A program made the position numbers and the translations under genes. From NCBI GenBank assembly GCA_009773765.1, contig WTWZ01000005.1:1-64000 (forward strand): a stretch of DNA of 64,000 nt, read 5' to 3'. The notes under the pieces were generated by a model. The model was not told the origin of the DNA and did not search any database. It saw only the letters and a program-made list of their open reading frames with translations. The DNA comes from Prolixibacteraceae bacterium (GTDB lineage: Bacteria > Bacteroidota > Bacteroidia > Bacteroidales > Prolixibacteraceae). Of the stretch, positions 16,025-26,400 are shown one piece after another; position 1 is the first letter of the stretch, and each line of letters starts with the position of its first letter.

Positions 16025-17335
16025 CTAAATAATAACCACCCTCACTTTCTTATTCTTCAATTTGCTGTTATCGACCAGCGGTAAAAGCTCGTTTACTTTT
16101 TGAGCTTGAACAGCCACAAAAGCGCAGTCGTGTTTTAATTCGATGCTTCCCAGTTGGTCAATCTCCAGCAGGCCTTGTTTGATAAACAATCCGGCAATAT
16201 CCCCTTTCGAGATTTTATCTTTTCTGCCTCCCGAAATAAACAGGGTAGTCCACTCAGATTCCGCGCGAACCGGCGCTTTTTTTACCTTCTCAATTTCGGT
16301 TTTGGGGATAAATGAGGGCAAATCTTCGCCTACCCATTTGATAATATAGGCGGTCCCTTCGCTGTGCATGCGGGCAGTGCGACCGTTGCGGTGGGTAAAC
16401 TCCTGACTGCGGAGCGGCAGATGGTAATGAATAATAAATTTCAGTTCGGGAATATCGAGTCCGCGTGCCGCAAGGTCGGTGGCAATAATTAACTGGTGTG
16501 TGCCGTTTCGGAATTTGATGAGTGCGCGTTCCCTGTCAATCTGCTCCATGCCGCCATAAAAACAGCCGTGACTGATTTTATTTTCAGTAAGAAATTCGCT
16601 TACCCGCTGAATGGTTTCCTTAAAATTGCAAAAAACAATTCCGGGCTGGTTTCCAAGATGGTTCAAGGCATCAACCAGTGTTTCGAGTTTGTCTTTCGAC
16701 GAAGAAATGATGGTTTTGATTTTTAGCTGCTGAATTTTCTCATGCAAATAATCGACATAAACCGGATTCGTCAAACCCACAAACGATGGAATATCAACTT
16801 CCTGCGTGGCCGATGTCAGTATTTTTTTTCGAACTTTGGGAAGCGAAGTTATTATGGACTTCATTTCCGCTTCAAACCCGATTTCGAGCGACTTGTCAAA
16901 TTCATCGAGTACCAAAGTTTTTATGTTTTGTGTTGAAAATGTTTCGCGTAAAATATGGTCTGAAACTCTTCCCGGAGTTCCTATTAAAATTGCCGGCGGA
17001 TGATTCAAATCCATCCGGTCTTTACTGAAATTTCGGCCACCATAAAAGGCATTTGTTTTATAACCTGTTCCCATTTCGCGGATTACCTGTTCGATCTGGA
17101 TGGCCAGTTCACGCGATGGGACAAGAATTAAAACCTGAATTTCAGCGCATTTTGCATCCAATGCAGCAATGATGGGCAACATAAAAGCCAGAGTTTTCCC
17201 TGTTCCGGTGGGCGAAAGCAATACAATCTCCGAACCTGAATGAATGGCTTGCTGAGCCTCTTCCTGCATCGGGTTCAGCTTCTCAATATTGAGTTTGCTG
17301 AGGATATTTTTTTGGTTCTTTTTAATTCCTGACAT
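16025..17335 (-). CDS. DbpA-like DEAD-box ATP-dependent RNA helicase
   Basis: A 436-residue helicase. RecA domain 1 holds the Q motif (LNPMQEEA), Walker A SPTGTGKT (about 41-48), PSRELAIQ, TPGRV, motif II as D-E-F-D rather than DEAD, and motif III SAT. RecA domain 2 holds GIVFCNF, ATDLAARGLDIPEL and HRNGRTARM. The last 75 residues (WTTLFISGGRKDKISKGDIAGLF) match the DbpA RNA-binding domain, which in DbpA recognises a 23S rRNA hairpin during large-subunit assembly. A TACCTTTG -7-like box ends only 5 nt before the start, suggesting a leaderless or near-leaderless message. It is monocistronic. Confidence 0.88.
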   Translation of the reverse strand: MSGIKKNQKNILSKLNIEKLNPMQEEAQQAIHSGSEIVLLSPTGTGKTLAFMLPIIAALDAKCAEIQVLILVPSRELAIQIEQVIREMGTGYKTNAFYGGRNFSKDRMDLNHPPAILIGTPGRVSDHILRETFSTQNIKTLVLDEFDKSLEIGFEAEMKSIITSLPKVRKKILTSATQEVDIPSFVGLTNPVYVDYLHEKIQQLKIKTIISSSKDKLETLVDALNHLGNQPGIVFCNFKETIQRVSEFLTENKISHGCFYGGMEQIDRERALIKFRNGTHQLIIATDLAARGLDIPELKFIIHYHLPLRSQEFTHRNGRTARMHSEGTAYIIKWVGEDLPSFIPKTEIEKVKKAPVRAESEWTTLFISGGRKDKISKGDIAGLFIKQGLLEIDQLGSIELKHDCAFVAVQAQKVNELLPLVDNSKLKNKKVRVVII

Positions 17336-17389
17336 GGCGCAAAGGTAAACTTATCCATGTCAGAATTTAAATTCCAACCATTTAAACCT

Positions 17390-18460
17390 TTACATTAAAT
17401 TATTTCTGGCTGCTTCCATCAGTATATAAAACGCCTGTCCTTCGGTAGCGCGACCTGGGCTATTAAACATCGGAGCGCCACAAACTCCCTGTACATAACC
17501 ATGTTCATCTACTTTGGCGTGAGCAGCTTCCCTCATTTTTTCCGCTTTTTCGAGATACGTTTTAATCAGCCATCCCGATTTTATTCCTCGGTAAATGGTG
17601 TAAGCCACCATCTGTGCAAAATTGGTTTCCACAAAACTTGTACTGTCGTCAATAATATCGTGAAAGAGACCATCTGAACGCAAAAAGGGCAAACAACCTT
17701 TAATATTTTCGGTAGCGTATTTTATTAACCTGGTTCTCTCTGTTTGCATATTCCCGGGAAGTGTGTCGATTATGCGGGCGTAACTGGCCATGGCCCAACC
17801 GTTTCCAACACCCCAGAATTTCTCATTCGGAAACATCTTTTTTTCGTCATGAAAGCGGTGTGAAAATAACTGCTTTTCCGTATTCCACAACACTTTTCGG
17901 TAACCCTCAATTTGTTTTACAGCTTCAACCGGATATCCGGCAACACACAAAAAAGGTGGCGCCATGTACAGGGCGTCAATCCAAAATTCAGGAGAATTTA
18001 ACACATGATATAAAATTCCATCTGCCGATTTTGGGGCTTTATTGAGCAAATAATCAAGCATTTTTTTGTATGCTTCAGTAAATTCAGCTTCCCCGGTTTT
18101 TTCAGCCATTCTGAAAACCACCTCTCCCGATGCGGCTGGGTCAGTCACCCCATTATCGGTATAAACAACCGAAAGCCGTCCGTCACTTGTCTGCCGTAAA
18201 ACTGCCTCTTTGGCCATCAGGTAAGCCATTTCGAAGTCGCCCGATTCCCACATGGCCTGCATTGAAACCCCCTGTTCCCATGATGCCCGCTGCATTGAAA
18301 GTAAGGCTGTTTTTACTTTTTGAACGATATTATCACTTTGAGCGGTATTGTTTTCAACCGTTGTTGCGGAAATTATGGCTCCTGCACCCGTAGCTGCAAT
18401 TATTCCGGTGGCCGCTGTTTTTATGAAATCGCGCCGTTGAAAATTTGAAATTTGTCTCAT
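17390..18460 (-). CDS. Tat-exported glycoside hydrolase of family 88/105 type
   Basis: A 356-residue protein with a twin-arginine signal (QRRDFIKTAATG, residues about 8-20) and an Ala/Gly-rich hydrophobic stretch, followed by an (alpha/alpha)6 barrel-like sequence. FWIDALYMAPPFLCVAGY (about 155-172) carries the conserved Asp region of unsaturated glucuronyl/rhamnogalacturonyl hydrolases. WGVGNGWAMASYARI and GYVQGVCGAPMFNSPGRATEGQAF are further family blocks. Such enzymes cleave the unsaturated uronic acid left by polysaccharide lyases. No SusC/SusD or lyase genes are nearby, so the substrate is unknown. It sits 12 nt downstream of a truncated DUF3788 gene, probably in one transcript. Confidence 0.82.
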   Translation of the reverse strand: MRQISNFQRRDFIKTAATGIIAATGAGAIISATTVENNTAQSDNIVQKVKTALLSMQRASWEQGVSMQAMWESGDFEMAYLMAKEAVLRQTSDGRLSVVYTDNGVTDPAASGEVVFRMAEKTGEAEFTEAYKKMLDYLLNKAPKSADGILYHVLNSPEFWIDALYMAPPFLCVAGYPVEAVKQIEGYRKVLWNTEKQLFSHRFHDEKKMFPNEKFWGVGNGWAMASYARIIDTLPGNMQTERTRLIKYATENIKGCLPFLRSDGLFHDIIDDSTSFVETNFAQMVAYTIYRGIKSGWLIKTYLEKAEKMREAAHAKVDEHGYVQGVCGAPMFNSPGRATEGQAFYILMEAARNNLM

Positions 18461-18472
18461 TTAGGATATCTT

Positions 18473-18682
18473 TTAATGAATTAATTGGCAATTTTTATCT
18501 TTAATCCTGAAACCCCACCCGTATTTCTTTACTGCAATATGCCATTCTTCAACAGCAGCCGGATATTTTTCCAATACAAAATCCCGGATTTCCATCCAAA
18601 TCGGGAAAGTTTTACCCAGCGGCATCTCTAAATCAACAGTTTCGGGTGTTTTTGACAGTTCCATGAAAATACTCTTATCCAT
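18473..18682 (-). pseudogene. Truncated DUF3788-domain gene
   Basis: The 69 codons read like the first half of a DUF3788 protein: MDKSIFMELSKTPE, LGKTFPIWMEIRDFVLEKYPAAVEEW, then KKYGWGFRIKDKNC. Intact members are usually around 130-145 residues and continue past FRIKDK with a hydrophobic core that is missing here; the frame stops at 18473. It directly precedes the GH88/105 gene (12-nt gap). It may be a recent truncation or a short functional variant. Family assignment is by recalled motif. Confidence 0.6.
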
Positions 18683-18872
18683 AGTTTTGTTATTTTTTTG
18701 CCTTGAATTTACATCAATTTGTTATCTTTTAAAACCTTGAGTGAAAGAATCTCTGATTTTTGACAAGTCCGAATAAAAAGACATGTTTTCATTGGTTCTT
18801 CATATAATATAAGGGGTTATTTCCTGCAAAAGGTGAAATAATACCGAAGTTTAATTAAAAAAACAGGGGATG

Positions 18873-18905
18873 CAAAAATACAGCCTTATTATAAATGATT
18901 GCAAA
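18873..18905 (-). promoter_or_regulatory. Promoter match toward the DUF3788/GH88-105 genes
   Basis: On the minus strand TTTG (18905-18902) and TATTTTTG (18880-18873) are 21 nt apart, a full match to both Bacteroidota elements. The resulting leader would be about 185 nt. Confidence 0.5.
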
Positions 18906-18969
18906 AACTTAGTTATTTTATTATATTGCAACCTAAAGCATACATATTTTAGATTTTTGTCAATAATAA

Positions 18970-19000
18970 TTTGCCTGTGTAAGCATTTTGATTATTTTTG
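18970..19000 (+). promoter_or_regulatory. Bacteroidota promoter for asnB
   Basis: TTTG at 18970-18973 and TATTTTTG at 18993-19000 are separated by exactly 19 nt, a perfect consensus. The predicted start is near 19006, about 30 nt before the ATG. Confidence 0.75.
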
Positions 19001-19037
19001 TTGCTCAATAATTTAATCAGAATATAATTAAGATTGT

Positions 19038-20717
19038 ATGTGTGGAATTGTTTGTGTATTCGATTTAAAGACAGATGCCCAGGAATTGAGGCCACGGGTT
19101 TTAAAAATGTCAAAAAAAGTGCGCCACCGCGGGCCCGACTGGTCAGGGATTTATTGTGGCGAAAAAGCAGTGATGGCGCATGAAAGGCTTTCTATCGTTG
19201 ATCCTGAATCGGGGGGACAGCCGTTATACAGCAAAGACAGAAAGCTGATACTGGCAGTAAACGGAGAAATTTATAACCATCGCGACATAAGAAAACAATT
19301 CATTGGAAAATATGATTTTTTGACCGGATCAGATTGCGAGGTTATTCTGGCGCTGTACCGTGACAAAAAAGAGAAATTCCTTGATGAAATGAACGGAATT
19401 TTTGGATTTGCCCTGTACGATGAAGAAAACGATGCCTATCTGGTTGCCCGCGACCATATCGGAATTATTCCGTTATATCATGGCTGGGACGAATTTGGCA
19501 ATTACTACGTTGCATCGGAACTGAAAGCGCTTGAAGGGCATTGTAAACGAATGGAGGAATTTCCGCCGGCACATTATTTTTACAGTAAAGACGGTGAAAT
19601 GAAACGCTGGTACAGCCGCGAATGGGGTGAATACGCAAATGTGAAAGATAACCCGGCGAGTATTGAAGATATCGGGATCGCGCTCGAAGCAGCGGTGCAC
19701 CGCCAATTGATGTGTGACGTTCCTTACGGGGTTTTGCTTTCCGGTGGGCTCGATTCAACCATTACTTCAGCGCTTGCCAAAAAGTTCTCGGGAAAACGAA
19801 TTGAAACGAATGACCAGAAAGATGCCTGGTGGCCGCAGCTTCACTCTTTTGCAATCGGGCTGGATGGTTCGCCTGATTTGGCAGCCGCGCGCAAAGCTGC
19901 AGAAGAAATCGGGACAATTCACCATGAAATTCATTACACCATTCAGGAAGGGCTGGATGCCATACGCGATGTTATTTATCATATTGAAACGTACGATGTT
20001 ACTACAATCCGCGCTTCAACCCCAATGTATTTGCTTGCCCGTTTCATCAAATCAATGGGTATAAAAATGGTTTTGTCGGGCGAGGGCGCTGACGAGATTT
20101 TTGGCGGCTATCTTTATTTCCACAAAGCGCCAAATGCCGAGGAGTTTCATAAAGAATGTGTGCGAAAAATTAGCAGGCTCAATCTTTACGATTGTTTGCG
20201 CGCCAACAAAACACTGGCTGCCTGGGGAGTTGAAGGCCGTGTCCCGTTTCTCGACAAGGAATTTTTGGACGTTGCCATGCGTTTTAACCCTGAAGAAAAA
20301 ATGGCAAAAAACGGACGAATGGAAAAATGGCCATTGCGAAAAGCATTTGAAAGTCAAATACCCGAAAGTATTGCCTGGCGTCAAAAAGAACAGTTTTCTG
20401 ACGGAGTGGGCTACGGCTGGATTGACGCACTGAAAAAAGTGGCCAACGAATTGGTGTCCGACGAAATGATGAAAAATGCCAAATTCCGTTTCCCGATAAA
20501 TACACCGATGAGTAAGGAGGAATATCATTACCGCAGTATTTTCAGCGAACATTTTCCGTCAGACGAAGCAGCCAAATGTGTACCTTCGGTACCTTCAATT
20601 GCCTGCAGTACTGCTGAAGCGCTGGCTTGGGACGCATCGTTCAGGAATAATGCCGATCCATCAGGGCGGGCCGTAAAAACGGTTCATTTACAAGGAATAG
20701 ATATTGAAACTAAATAA
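19038..20717 (+). CDS. asnB: Asparagine synthase (glutamine-hydrolysing)
   Basis: AsnB makes asparagine from aspartate, glutamine and ATP. In the 559-residue protein Cys2, exposed after Met removal, is the glutaminase nucleophile (MCGIVCVFD). RHRGPDWSG, AHERLSIVD and VNGEIYNH complete the N-terminal Ntn amidotransferase domain (to about residue 190). The C-terminal synthetase domain has the ATP pyrophosphatase loop SGGLDS (235-240), SGEGADEIFGGY and GVEGRVPFLDKEFLD. Length and motifs are those of the AsnB type. It has its own perfect promoter and converges on the RhlE-like helicase with a 6-nt gap. Confidence 0.96.
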   Translation: MCGIVCVFDLKTDAQELRPRVLKMSKKVRHRGPDWSGIYCGEKAVMAHERLSIVDPESGGQPLYSKDRKLILAVNGEIYNHRDIRKQFIGKYDFLTGSDCEVILALYRDKKEKFLDEMNGIFGFALYDEENDAYLVARDHIGIIPLYHGWDEFGNYYVASELKALEGHCKRMEEFPPAHYFYSKDGEMKRWYSREWGEYANVKDNPASIEDIGIALEAAVHRQLMCDVPYGVLLSGGLDSTITSALAKKFSGKRIETNDQKDAWWPQLHSFAIGLDGSPDLAAARKAAEEIGTIHHEIHYTIQEGLDAIRDVIYHIETYDVTTIRASTPMYLLARFIKSMGIKMVLSGEGADEIFGGYLYFHKAPNAEEFHKECVRKISRLNLYDCLRANKTLAAWGVEGRVPFLDKEFLDVAMRFNPEEKMAKNGRMEKWPLRKAFESQIPESIAWRQKEQFSDGVGYGWIDALKKVANELVSDEMMKNAKFRFPINTPMSKEEYHYRSIFSEHFPSDEAAKCVPSVPSIACSTAEALAWDASFRNNADPSGRAVKTVHLQGIDIETK

Positions 20718-20723
20718 GTTCAA

Positions 20724-21995
20724 TTATCCTTTTGCCATTGAAAAGCTAAACGATTTTGTATGAATTGATTTTTGGTTCCGCGAAGCAAAGAACTCCTTTT
20801 TCCGCTTCAACTTTTCCTTTTCCCAATCCGCTTTTTCGCTGTTTGTCATTGGCTTTTCTGTTTGAGGAAATGGATTTTTATGAACCAGTTCAATTTTCTG
20901 GTTGATGAGTTTTTCGATGTCTTTCACAAATCCGTTTTCCTCGGGTTCGCAAATCGAAATTGAGATTCCCTGCTCTCCTGCCCTGCCTGCCCGTCCAATG
21001 CGGTGAACATAAGTTTCTGAAATGTTGGGAATGTCGTAATTAATTACGTATTTCAGTTTATCGATATCAATTCCGCGCGCTGCAATATCGGTGGCAACCA
21101 ACACACGGATTTCGCCATCTTTAAACTGTTGCAACACTTTTTGCCGTTGGTTCTGGCCTTTATCGCCATGAATTGCAGCAGCACGGATGTTTTCACTTTT
21201 CAGGTGCTTTGTTATTTTATCGGCGCCATGTTTGGTTTTCGAAAACAACAAAACCTGCGATATCTGCTTGTCGCCCAATATATGGTTCAGCAAATCTTTC
21301 TTGGTCGATTTATTGGTGTAATACAAATATTGCTGCACTGTTTCGGCAGTGGTTAAAGTAGGCGTAGCTTCTATTTTCTGCGGATTGTGCAGAATTTTTC
21401 GCGACAATTCCACAATGCTGCCAGGCATGGTGGCCGAAAAAAACAGGGATTGACGTTTTGTGGGAAGTTTGGCGATTATTTTCCGGATATCGTGAATAAA
21501 ACCCATATCAAGCATGCGGTCTGCTTCATCCAATACAAAATATTCTATATCGTTTAGCCGCACGTAACCTTGATCCATTAAATCGAGCAAACGGCCGGGA
21601 GTAGCCACTAAAATATCAATCCCGTTGCGGATTGAACTTGTTTGCGACGCTTGTTTTACGCCACCGTAAATAACCGTGTTTCTGATTCCTGTAAATCTTC
21701 CGTAAGTAGAAAAACTGTCGGCAATCTGAATTGCAAGTTCGCGGGTTGGAGTTATTATAAGCGCTTTTATTTTTCGCTGCCCGTGGTTTTGCAAACGATC
21801 GTTATATAAATGTTGTAAAATTGGTATTGCAAAAGCTGCTGTTTTGCCGGTTCCGGTTTGCGCGCTTCCCAATACATCATTCCTGTCGAGAATCACCGGA
21901 ATGGCTTTCTCCTGAATCAAAGTGGGCTCAGTGTATCCTTCTTCTTTTACTGCCTTTAAAATAGGCTCAATAATATTTAAATCTTCAAATAGCAT
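20724..21995 (-). CDS. RhlE-type DEAD-box RNA helicase
   Basis: A 423-residue ATP-dependent RNA helicase. Domain 1 has FEDLNIIEPILKAVKEEGYTEPTLIQEKAIP (Q motif), Walker A AQTGTGKT, PTRELAIQ, TPGRLLDL, DEADRMLDMGF and SAT. Domain 2 has VLLFSKTKHGADKI, ATDIAARGIDIDKL and HRIGRAGRAG. A basic C-terminal tail (EKEKLKRKKEFFASRNQ) is the usual flexible RNA-binding end of RhlE proteins. Such helicases help ribosome assembly and cold growth. A -7-like box lies about 70 nt upstream. It is the second DEAD-box gene within 6 kb. Confidence 0.92.
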   Translation of the reverse strand: MLFEDLNIIEPILKAVKEEGYTEPTLIQEKAIPVILDRNDVLGSAQTGTGKTAAFAIPILQHLYNDRLQNHGQRKIKALIITPTRELAIQIADSFSTYGRFTGIRNTVIYGGVKQASQTSSIRNGIDILVATPGRLLDLMDQGYVRLNDIEYFVLDEADRMLDMGFIHDIRKIIAKLPTKRQSLFFSATMPGSIVELSRKILHNPQKIEATPTLTTAETVQQYLYYTNKSTKKDLLNHILGDKQISQVLLFSKTKHGADKITKHLKSENIRAAAIHGDKGQNQRQKVLQQFKDGEIRVLVATDIAARGIDIDKLKYVINYDIPNISETYVHRIGRAGRAGEQGISISICEPEENGFVKDIEKLINQKIELVHKNPFPQTEKPMTNSEKADWEKEKLKRKKEFFASRNQKSIHTKSFSFSMAKG

Positions 21996-22066
21996 TTTTT
22001 AATTTTCAATTTTATTTCCGGGAAAAATATTCAAAAGGATATTTCGCAGGGAGAATTAATAGGGCG

Positions 22067-22095
22067 CAAAGATACGCTTTTATATTATATTACAG
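22067..22095 (-). promoter_or_regulatory. Possible promoter of the RhlE-like helicase
   Basis: TATCTTTG on the minus strand (22074-22067) matches TAnnTTTG exactly. The -33 element is weak (CTGT at about 22095-22092). A leader of about 65 nt would result, which is common for helicase genes. Confidence 0.4.
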
Positions 22096-22137
22096 GATTT
22101 CAGGAGTTTTGTTCATTCTCCTGTAGATTCATTTAAC

Positions 22138-23019
22138 CTAATTTTTCCTTTCGAACTCATCCAAAGTTTTTATGGCCGATTGCCGTCCAATTTCAACCAG
22201 CTCTTCCGCCCTGTAAAAATCATAAGTACCGCAGGTGTCGCGCGAAATATTGACAAGGATATCCGGTGGGTTTTTTTCAATCGCAAGTTGCACCAATTGC
22301 AACGAGGCAGACACAATTGTTTTATCAATCAGGTTAAAATATCCAATTTTTTCTTTTTTGGGTTTTGGACTTATGATATTTAAATGTTCATAAAATTCGT
22401 TGAGCTTTTTGAGATAAACCGATTTTTTCTCCTTCTCCTCTTTTTTGGAAATTTTAAGTTTGATTGGCTGCACGTTGGCATTCACATATACCGCAACCAG
22501 CAAATCGCCTCTATTCCGCGTTACATTTCTGATGGGCAAATTGTTAACAACCCCACCGTCAACGATGATTGCATTATCCTTAATAACCGGGGTTATTACC
22601 ATTGGAATAGCAATTGACGCGCGGATGGCTTCATACAAACTTCCTGAACGATATACAATTTCCTTGTGATTTTCAATATCGGCGGCAGTTGCTGAATAAT
22701 CAACCTTTAAGGTTTCAATATTTGTGTCGGGCACAAACTCCTTAATTGCTTTGAGAACTTTATCGCCCTTAACTATTCCATCGGCGCTGAAAGTAAAATC
22801 AACCAAGCTGAACACTTTCAATTTATCAAGCGAGCACATCCATTGCTTGTATTCCCCGAGTTTACCGGCTGCATACATTCCGCCAATTAAAGCCCCCATT
22901 GAAGTTCCGGCAATTGAAGTTATTACGTATCCACGTTTTTCAAGCTCTTCAATTACTCCAATATGCGCAATTCCGCGGGCGCCGCCACCGGAAAGCACCA
23001 AAGCAATTTTTCTGTTCAT
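22138..23019 (-). CDS. Patatin-like phospholipase
   Basis: A 293-residue cytosolic or membrane-associated acyl hydrolase of the patatin/RssA type. It starts MNRKIALVLSGGGARGIAHIG, with the oxyanion-hole glycines at 10-16. The nucleophile is Ser40 in GTSMG and the catalytic Asp is D154 in VDGGVVNNLP, completing the Ser-Asp dyad. The frame is open upstream to 23127 but that extension overlaps the DUF3467 gene and lacks the conserved start, so 23019 is chosen. It lies 82 bp after DUF3467 and may be the last gene of the rpoBC transcript. The lipid substrate is unknown. Confidence 0.9.
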   Translation of the reverse strand: MNRKIALVLSGGGARGIAHIGVIEELEKRGYVITSIAGTSMGALIGGMYAAGKLGEYKQWMCSLDKLKVFSLVDFTFSADGIVKGDKVLKAIKEFVPDTNIETLKVDYSATAADIENHKEIVYRSGSLYEAIRASIAIPMVITPVIKDNAIIVDGGVVNNLPIRNVTRNRGDLLVAVYVNANVQPIKLKISKKEEKEKKSVYLKKLNEFYEHLNIISPKPKKEKIGYFNLIDKTIVSASLQLVQLAIEKNPPDILVNISRDTCGTYDFYRAEELVEIGRQSAIKTLDEFERKN

Positions 23020-23101
23020 TTCATTTTTGTTTCTTACTACAAAAATCCCGAAAAAAAAGAGGAACCAAAACCTGACTCCTCCTTTAATTGAAAAAGATAT
23101 T

Positions 23102-23428
23102 TTAAGCCTGGGCTGTTGGACCGCCAAAACTCATTGGCGGAAGCATTGAATCTGAACCCGGTTTTACATTTTTAATTAGCCCATTTACAGCTTCATATTT
23201 TTTAATATTATCCTGAAGGGCAAACAATAAACGCTTGGCATGTTCAGGGGTAAGAATAATCCGCGATTTCACATTTGCTTTGGGAATTCCCGGCATTATG
23301 CGCACAAAATCGACCACAAACTCCGAACTTGAATGAGTTATTACTGCAAGGTTTGAATAAATTCCCTGCGCAATTTCCTCGCTCAATTCAATATTCAGTT
23401 GTTGTGGGTTCAGATTTTTTTCATCCAT
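23102..23428 (-). CDS. DUF3467 protein, co-transcribed with rpoC
   Basis: A 108-residue protein of the DUF3467 family. It has the conserved pattern AQGIYSNLAVITHSSSEFVVDFVRIMPG, then ILTPEHAKRLLFALQDNIKKYE, followed by a low-complexity Pro/Gly tail. The function is unproven. Its fixed place immediately downstream of rpoC (21 nt) is shared by many Bacteroidota, suggesting a link to transcription or simple co-expression. No membrane segments or catalytic motifs are visible. Confidence 0.9.
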   Translation of the reverse strand: MDEKNLNPQQLNIELSEEIAQGIYSNLAVITHSSSEFVVDFVRIMPGIPKANVKSRIILTPEHAKRLLFALQDNIKKYEAVNGLIKNVKPGSDSMLPPMSFGGPTAQA

Positions 23429-23449
23429 GTACTTTCATTTTTATAGTTG

Positions 23450-26400
23450 TTAATCCCTTGTATCCATTAATTGATCATATTCAGATTTTGAACCAACCAC
23501 AAGGTTTTTATACTCTTTTAACCCTGTACCTGCCGGAATTAAGTGGCCACAAATTACATTCTCTTTCAAACCATCGAGATAATCGGTTTTACCGTTAATT
23601 GCCGCTTCGTTCAGAACTTTTGTAGTTTCCTGGAAAGAAGCTGCCGACAACCAACTGCGCGTCTGCAAAGCTGCCCTGGTAATTCCCTGTAACACCTGGC
23701 TCGAAGTTGCGGGGATTGCATCCCTTGCATCAATCAGTTTTTTATCTTTCCTTCTTAACTGCGAATTTTCGTCTCTCATTTTTCGGGCTGAAATAATCTG
23801 GCCGGCTTTAATCCCTTCTGCATTCCCCGGATCAATTACCACTTTTTTATTGTAAATCCAGTCGTTTTCAGAGAAGAATTCGTTCTTATCTACCACCTGT
23901 TTTTCAAGGAAACGGGTATCGCCCGGATCTTCGATTTCAACTTTGCGCATCATCTGGCGAATAATGATTTCATAATGTTTATCATTAATCTTCACACCCT
24001 GCATCCGGTAAACATCCTGAACTTCGTTCAAAATATATTCCTGAACGGCGGTTGGGCCTTTAATTGCCAGAATATCGGACGGCGTAATTGCACCGTCGGA
24101 AAGTGGTGTACCTGCCCTGATATAGTCGTTTTCCTGAACCAAAATCTGTTTTGAAAGCGGCACCATGTATTTTTTAACTTCTCCCGATTTTGTGGTAACA
24201 ACAATTTCGCGGTTGCCCCTTTTAATTTTACCCATTGAAATTTCTCCGTCGATTTCGGAAACTACCGCCGGGTTCGATGGGTTTCGGGCTTCAAAAAGTT
24301 CGGTTACACGTGGCAAACCACCCGTGATATCGCCTGCTTTACCAGCAGCACGGGGTATTTTTACCAACACCATACCTGCTTTCACTTTTTGCTTGTTATC
24401 AACAGAGATGTGCCCACCAACAGGCAGGTTATATGAACGAATTGCAATACCTTCCTTATCAATTACCTTTAATGTCGGGTTTTTGGATTTGTCTCTCGAT
24501 TCAATAATTACCCTTTCGCTGTAACCGGTTTGTTCATCCGATTCTTCGCGGAAAGTTAAGCCGTCAATTAAATTTTCGAATTCAACAGTACCATCGAATT
24601 CGGTGATAATTACACCATTGAACGGGTCCCATTCACAAATCAGTTTTCCTTTGCGGATTTCCTGTCCATTTTTCACATACAATCTCGAACCGTATGGAAT
24701 CGGGTGAGTTGACAATGGGATGTTTGTATTTTTATCAATAATCTTTAACTCAGCCAACCGACTTACAACGATATCAATTTCTTCGTTTTCTTCAGTTTTA
24801 AATTTAACCGCACGGAGTTCTTCAATTTCAACGTAACCATCGTACCTTGATTCAACTGCTGACTGTGCGGAGATGTTGCCTGCAATACCCCCCACGTGGA
24901 ATGTACGAAGCGTAAGCTGAGTACCAGGTTCGCCTATCGACTGTGCCGCGATAACACCGGTTGCCTCGCCCTTTTGAACTTTCTGTCCGGTTGCCAGGTT
25001 TCTTCCATAACATTTGGCACAAATACCCACTTTCGATTCGCAGGTAAGTACCGAACGGATTTCAACGCTTTCAATCGGGGAATTTTCAATTACTTTTGCA
25101 ATGTCTTCAGTTAATTCATCTCCCGAAGCCACAATTAATTCACCACTTAAAGGGTGGAAAATATCGTGAACCGAAGTACGGCCGATAATACGCTCGAATA
25201 ATGAAGCAACAATTTCTTCATTGTTTTTAACTGTTGTAGCAACCAATCCGCGCAAAGTACCGCAATCGTCTTCAGAAATGATAACATCCTGTGCAACATC
25301 GACCAAACGACGTGTAAGATACCCGGCATCGGCAGTTTTTAATGCTGTATCGGCCAACCCTTTACGTGCACCGTGAGTTGAAATAAAGTACTCCAGCACC
25401 GACAACCCCTCTTTAAAGTTGGCAAGAATGGGGTTTTCGATAATTTGCGATCCGGTAGAACCCGATTTTTGCGGTTTTGCCATCAAACCCCTCATTCCGC
25501 TCAACTGGCGAATCTGTTCCTTTGAACCACGTGCGCCCGAATGGAGCATCATATATATCGAGTTGAACCCCTGTTTATCAGAACTCAGCGTCTGCATTAC
25601 GGAATTTGTAAGTTTTGAGTTGGCATGTGTCCAGATATCGATTACCTGGTTGTACCTTTCGTTGTTGGTGATGAACCCCATGTTGTAGTTATTCATCACT
25701 TCCTCAACCTCAGCATAACCATCGGCAACAATTTTTTCCTTGGTATCCGGAATAATAACATCGTCGAGGTTAAATGACAACCCTCCGTGGTAAGCCATAT
25801 CATAACCGAGGTCTTTTATATCATCGAGGAATGCTACTGTTGTTGCATTACCACTGCGGATAAACACATCGGTAATAATAGAACGCAAAGATTTTTTGGT
25901 CAACAACTGGTTGATGTAGCCAGCCTGGCGAGGAACTTTCTCATTAAATAAAACACGGCCAACCGTAGTTTCAATGATATGTTTAAAATATTTGCCATTT
26001 TCATCCACATCTTCCACTTTCACCTTAACAATGGCGTGCAGATCAATTACTTTTTCAGAATAAGCAATAATTACTTCTTCAGGAGAGTAAAAGATCATTC
26101 CTTCCCCGCGGGCTCCTTTTCTGTCTTTGGTCATGTAATACAAACCAAGAACCATGTCTTGCGATGGAACTTGTATTGGCGCGCCATTGGCCGGGTTCAG
26201 CAGGTTGTGTGAAGCAAGCATTAAAAGCTGTGCCTCTAATATTGCTGCATTTCCGAGCGGAAGATGAACCGCCATCTGATCACCGTCGAAGTCGGCATTA
26301 AAACCTGTACATACCAACGGATGCAACTGAATTGCCTTCCCTTCGATAAGCACGGGCTGGAATGCCTGAATTGACAAACGGTGAAGGGTGGGCGCACGGT

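Larger units (their letters stand above)
18683..19037. other. 355-bp AT-rich divergent promoter region
   Basis: No ORF is supported. The spacer is strongly AT-rich and contains a plus-strand promoter for asnB and a minus-strand promoter match directed at the DUF3788/GH88-105 unit. Confidence 0.6.
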
